From: Spiribacter curvatus
GTDB lineage: Bacteria; Pseudomonadota; Gammaproteobacteria; Nitrococcales; Nitrococcaceae
Assembly: GCF_000485905.1 (NCBI RefSeq)
Contig: NC_022664.1
Coordinates: 682,001 to 746,000, forward strand
Reading direction: 5' to 3'
DNA length: 64,000 nucleotides
The notes beneath the pieces were generated by a model, which saw nothing but the letters and a program-made list of their open reading frames with translations, was not told the DNA's origin and did not search any database. Of this stretch, positions 61,236-64,000 are shown in pieces (position 1 is the first letter of the stretch; each line of letters begins with the position of its first letter). The position numbers and the translations under genes are program-made.

Positions 61236-62777
61236 ATGCGCAGTGACAAACTGTTGCGTACAGCAAAAGTCCTGGCCGCCTCGTCGGCTCTGGGGCTCGC
61301 GGCCGGTATGGCATCGGCTGAAGACTACACCCGGTTCGGCATCGAGAAAGACATGCCGGGCATGTGCAGCTACGAGTCCATTGATGCCAAGGACTACAGC
61401 GGTCGCGAACTGACCGTCATCACCCACGCGATTCCTGTCATCGGTGAGCCCACCAAGCTTCACGCCGAGCAGTTCTCGGAGCTCACCGGCGCTGATGTCG
61501 AAGTGGTGCATGTGCCGTTTGGTGACCTGTTCCAGCGCATCATGATCCCATTCCAGACCGGTCAGGACGCCTATGACGTGCTGTTCTACGCCTCGCTCTG
61601 GCTGGGTGACTACAACCCCTATCTGGCCAATGTGCCCGAGGAGTACCAGTCCACGGCCGGCATGCAGGCGCTCACCGACACCACCCGCGATGTGGGGATG
61701 TGGGGCGGTGAAATGAAGCAGTACATCATGGACGGTGACCGTCATTACCTGAAGTACCGCGAGGATATCTTCAGCGATCCTGATATGCAGGCGCGGTTCC
61801 TCGAAGAGACCGGCCGTGAGTTGACTGTTCCTGAGACCTGGGAGGAGTACAACGAGGTCGCGCGCGTGTTTACCGGCTGGGACTGGGATGGTGACGGCGA
61901 TCCCAATTATGGCTCGGCCGAGGTGGTCAAGCGTGATGATCTGATGTTCTCGGCGTTCATCAGCCGCGCCGCCCCCTACGCCAAGCACCCCGATGTGGGC
62001 GGCGGGTTCTTCTTTGACCTCGAGACCATGGAGCCGTTGATCAACAACCCGGGCTGGGTCCGCGGGCTTGAACTGTTTGTCGAGGCTCAGGAGTCATTCC
62101 CGCCCGGCGGGACCAACTTCGGTCTGGGCGATGAGATTTTCTCGTTTGGCGGTGGTGAGACGCTGATGAGCTATAGCTGGGATGACGCGCTCATCCAGGC
62201 TCAGCAGGCCGACAGCCCCATTCGTAACGACGTCCGCACCCAGATGCTGCCGGGCGCCCGCGAGGTGTGGAATCGAGAGACCGGTGAGTGGGACACCTTC
62301 GAGGAGCCCAACCGCGCGGCCTATATCACTTGGGGCTGGACCAGTGCCGTTGCGCAGTCGAGCAGCAACAAGGACATGGCGTTCGACTATCTGTGCTTTT
62401 TCTCCAATGAGGCCAACACCCGTCACGATCTGCAGGTCGGCCGGTTCGGCGTCAATCCCTATCGCACGGGCCATTTCGATGCCGACTTCTGGTCGGATGA
62501 TCTGGGCTGGGATCGGGGTATGGCCGAGCAGTACGTGGAGACGCTGGAGCGCATCGATGGATACGACAATCGGGTCTTTGACCTGCGTGTCCCCGGCGTG
62601 GGCCAGTTCATGACCTCGCTCGCGGCCGGCGTGGCTGAGGCGGTTGCCGGTCAGGCGACGCCGCAGGAGGCGCTGGATGGCGTCGCCGAGGAGTGGTCCC
62701 GCACTGTCGAGCGGATTGGCAAGGATCGCGTCCGCGAGGCCTATGCCAATGTGGTTGAAATCGAGGACGCGCGCTAG
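61236..62777 (+). CDS. ABC transporter extracellular solute-binding protein (family 1)
   Basis: This 513-residue protein has a signal peptide (about residues 1-28, AAGMASAED). RELTVITHAIPVIGEPTKLHAEQFSELTGADVEVVHVPFGDLFQRIM and FQTGQDAYDVLFYASLWLGDYNPYL resemble carbohydrate-binding proteins of the MalE/UgpB superfamily. PGARE and GWTSAVAQSSSNKDMAFDYLCFF are the typical late blocks. At about 485 mature residues it is larger than MalE. An AAAGGAGG ribosome site precedes the start. Confidence 0.88.
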   Translation: MRSDKLLRTAKVLAASSALGLAAGMASAEDYTRFGIEKDMPGMCSYESIDAKDYSGRELTVITHAIPVIGEPTKLHAEQFSELTGADVEVVHVPFGDLFQRIMIPFQTGQDAYDVLFYASLWLGDYNPYLANVPEEYQSTAGMQALTDTTRDVGMWGGEMKQYIMDGDRHYLKYREDIFSDPDMQARFLEETGRELTVPETWEEYNEVARVFTGWDWDGDGDPNYGSAEVVKRDDLMFSAFISRAAPYAKHPDVGGGFFFDLETMEPLINNPGWVRGLELFVEAQESFPPGGTNFGLGDEIFSFGGGETLMSYSWDDALIQAQQADSPIRNDVRTQMLPGAREVWNRETGEWDTFEEPNRAAYITWGWTSAVAQSSSNKDMAFDYLCFFSNEANTRHDLQVGRFGVNPYRTGHFDADFWSDDLGWDRGMAEQYVETLERIDGYDNRVFDLRVPGVGQFMTSLAAGVAEAVAGQATPQEALDGVAEEWSRTVERIGKDRVREAYANVVEIEDAR

Positions 62778-62863
62778 CTCGTCATGCAGGGGAGCGGGCC
62801 GGCGCTGTCGGTCCGCTCCGGTGGATCGAGTCAACGACGGTTTCGCAGTGCGGAGCGGGGCAC

Positions 62864-63730
62864 ATGTACCGACAGAAACATCTTTTTCTTCTGCCCGGCT
62901 TGCTGGTGCTGGTGGCGATCATCATCTTTCCGCTGCTATTCACCATCCGAGTCAGTTTTTCCAGCTGGGATGTCTTCCAGCCCGAGCTGGACTGGATCGC
63001 CGGTGGCAACTATGGCCGCCTGCTCGAAGACGCGCGCTACTGGGGCGCGTTGGGACGCCTGATGATCATGGCGGTCGGGACGGTACTGATTCAGTACATC
63101 CTTGGCTTTGCGCTGGCCCTGCTTGTGTTGGGTGATTTGAGAGCACGGCGGTTTTTTCGGGTGCTGTTCCTGGTGCCGATGATGACAACCCCCGTGATCA
63201 TGTCGGTGATCTGGCGCACGGTGTTCCATGAAAGCATCGGCCCGCTCAATGGCATGCTGCAGGCGCTGGGGCTGCAGGGCGTGCCCTGGCTGTCCGAGCC
63301 GGCGCTGGCATTCGCCAGTGTCATGATGGTCGAGATCTGGCAGTGGACGCCGTTCATGTTCCTGCTGCTGCTGGCAGGCCTGGTGTCGTTGCCGCGCGAG
63401 CCCTATCTGGCGGCCAGAATCGATGGCGCGGGCCCTATCCGGACGTTTTTTGCCGTGACTTTCCCGGCCATGGCGGGCATTTCCATCGCGGCGATCCTGA
63501 TCCGACTCATCGAGGCCTCAAAGATCATGGAGTCGGTGTACGTCATGACCTCGGGCGGACCAGGTACCGCGACAGAGACCTCCACCTACTACATCTACAT
63601 CCGCGGGTTACGCGACTTCCAGCTGGGATACGCATCGGCGCTGTCGGTGACCTATCTGGTGATCATGATCATCAGCCTGACGATCATCGCCAAGGTGCTC
63701 GTGAGGCTCTTCGTGAAGGATCGAACATGA
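62864..63730 (+). CDS. ABC sugar-type permease (MalF-like)
   Basis: This 288-residue permease has six helices. LFLLPGLLVLVAIIIFPLLFTIRVSFSSWD is the N-terminal helix and linker. The EAA loop is EPYLAARIDGAGPIRTFFAVTFPAMAGISIAAILIRL, and MTSGGPGTATETSTYYIYIRGLRDFQLGYASA is the usual MalF-type end. The 86-nt gap upstream contains no obvious hairpin. It overlaps the second permease by 4 nt. Confidence 0.92.
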   Translation: MYRQKHLFLLPGLLVLVAIIIFPLLFTIRVSFSSWDVFQPELDWIAGGNYGRLLEDARYWGALGRLMIMAVGTVLIQYILGFALALLVLGDLRARRFFRVLFLVPMMTTPVIMSVIWRTVFHESIGPLNGMLQALGLQGVPWLSEPALAFASVMMVEIWQWTPFMFLLLLAGLVSLPREPYLAARIDGAGPIRTFFAVTFPAMAGISIAAILIRLIEASKIMESVYVMTSGGPGTATETSTYYIYIRGLRDFQLGYASALSVTYLVIMIISLTIIAKVLVRLFVKDRT

Positions 63731-64000
63731 AAACCCTGTATCTGGCGATCAAGTACCTGGCGATCCTGTTGTGGTCGTGCTTTGTCCTGTTCCCGTTTCT
63801 CTGGGCGGTGACGACCTCGTTCAAGACCGCCAACGGCGTGACCGGTGGCGCCACCTGGATCCCCTGGCTGCAGTACAAGCCGAGCCTGCAGGGCTGGCAG
63901 TCGCTGTTTGGCGGTTCGGGCGGCACGGATATCAGCGGACCGTATCTGAACAGCATCATCGTCACCGGTTCGGCGTCGCTGATCAGCATTGTTATGGGAA
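63727..64000 (+). CDS. ABC sugar-type permease (MalG-like), cut by window end
   Basis: 91 codons are visible. MKTLYLAIKYLAILLWSCFVLFPFLWAVTTSFKT is a MalG-type first helix, followed by WLQYKPSLQGWQSLFGGSGG and the start of the transmembrane domain YLNSIIVTGSASLISIVMG. The C-terminal EAA loop lies beyond the window. An ATPase gene probably follows. Confidence 0.88.
   Translation, partial: MKTLYLAIKYLAILLWSCFVLFPFLWAVTTSFKTANGVTGGATWIPWLQYKPSLQGWQSLFGGSGGTDISGPYLNSIIVTGSASLISIVMG

Noticed and set aside
1-64000. Mobile elements, CRISPR arrays, rRNA genes, att sites
   Set aside because: No transposase or integrase motif, no regular direct-repeat array and no rRNA sequence was seen; the one tRNA has no flanking integrase or duplicated 3' end.

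Overview
The window is a high-GC, densely packed chromosomal segment of a gammaproteobacterium. The gene order gyrA-serC-pheA-tyrA-aroA-cmk-rpsA-ihfB-lapA-lapB-pyrF, the trpS-scpA-scpB-rluB run and the ubiG-gph-yciK run are gammaproteobacterial. Short intergenic gaps, many 4-nt ATGA/GTGA overlaps and frequent GTG/TTG starts suggest a compact genome. An Ectothiorhodospiraceae-like (Spiribacter/Alkalilimnicola-type) halophile is a guess, not something the sequence proves. I saw no insertion sequence, prophage, CRISPR array or rRNA operon.

Layout: 1-2123 holds a periplasmic parvulin (cut by the window edge), bolA, yciI and yciO. 2168-6192 is trpS-scpA-scpB-rluB plus a MagIII/Nth-like DNA glycosylase. 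6180-9777 (minus) holds a PEBP-like protein and yciK, a phytoene-synthase-like protein, gph and ubiG. 9861-24025 is a long plus-strand block: periplasmic cyclophilin, gyrA, serine and aromatic amino-acid synthesis (serC, serA, pheA, tyrA, aroA), cmk, rpsA, ihfB, lapA/lapB, pyrF and a ComEA-like HhH protein. galU follows. 25054-29764 (minus) is an export operon of MMPL/RND pump, LolA-like periplasmic protein and outer-membrane barrel, divergent from an ArsR-type regulator. 30294-34160 is a polyamine ABC transporter (potABCD order). 34167-39667 carries a second UbiG-like methyltransferase, an ICMT-like membrane methyltransferase, a PNPOx-fold protein, a 945-residue LOV/PAS/GGDEF/EAL protein and a decayed GAF-GGDEF gene. 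tRNA-Asn, aspC and uvrB follow.

43212-47705 is an NAD module: a Nudix-winged-helix regulator (NadQ/NrtR type) beside nadABC, with two near-identical palindromes before nadA. 47706-52094 (minus) is a lactate-oxidation cluster (dld, lldD, an AEC permease, FrnE-like DsbA) in which the permease has no stop codon before lldD and no normal start after frnE. 52129-56461 holds an AhpD-like protein and a divergent TetR regulator with twin 16-bp palindromes, a beta-carbonic anhydrase, an MBL-fold persulfide-dioxygenase-like enzyme, a glutaredoxin and a D-lactate dehydrogenase. 56517-64000 is a catabolic locus: two SDR dehydrogenases, an acetamidase/formamidase, an AcoR-like regulator without the sigma-54 contact loop, and a family-1 sugar-type ABC transporter running off the edge, with twin TGTYCA-N5-TGGACA operators in the divergent promoter region.

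The best leads for something new are the regulatory architectures (NAD module, AcoR-like locus, ArsR/RND locus, TetR/AhpD locus), the permease-lldD fusion frame, and the LOV-controlled c-di-GMP protein next to a dying diguanylate cyclase.
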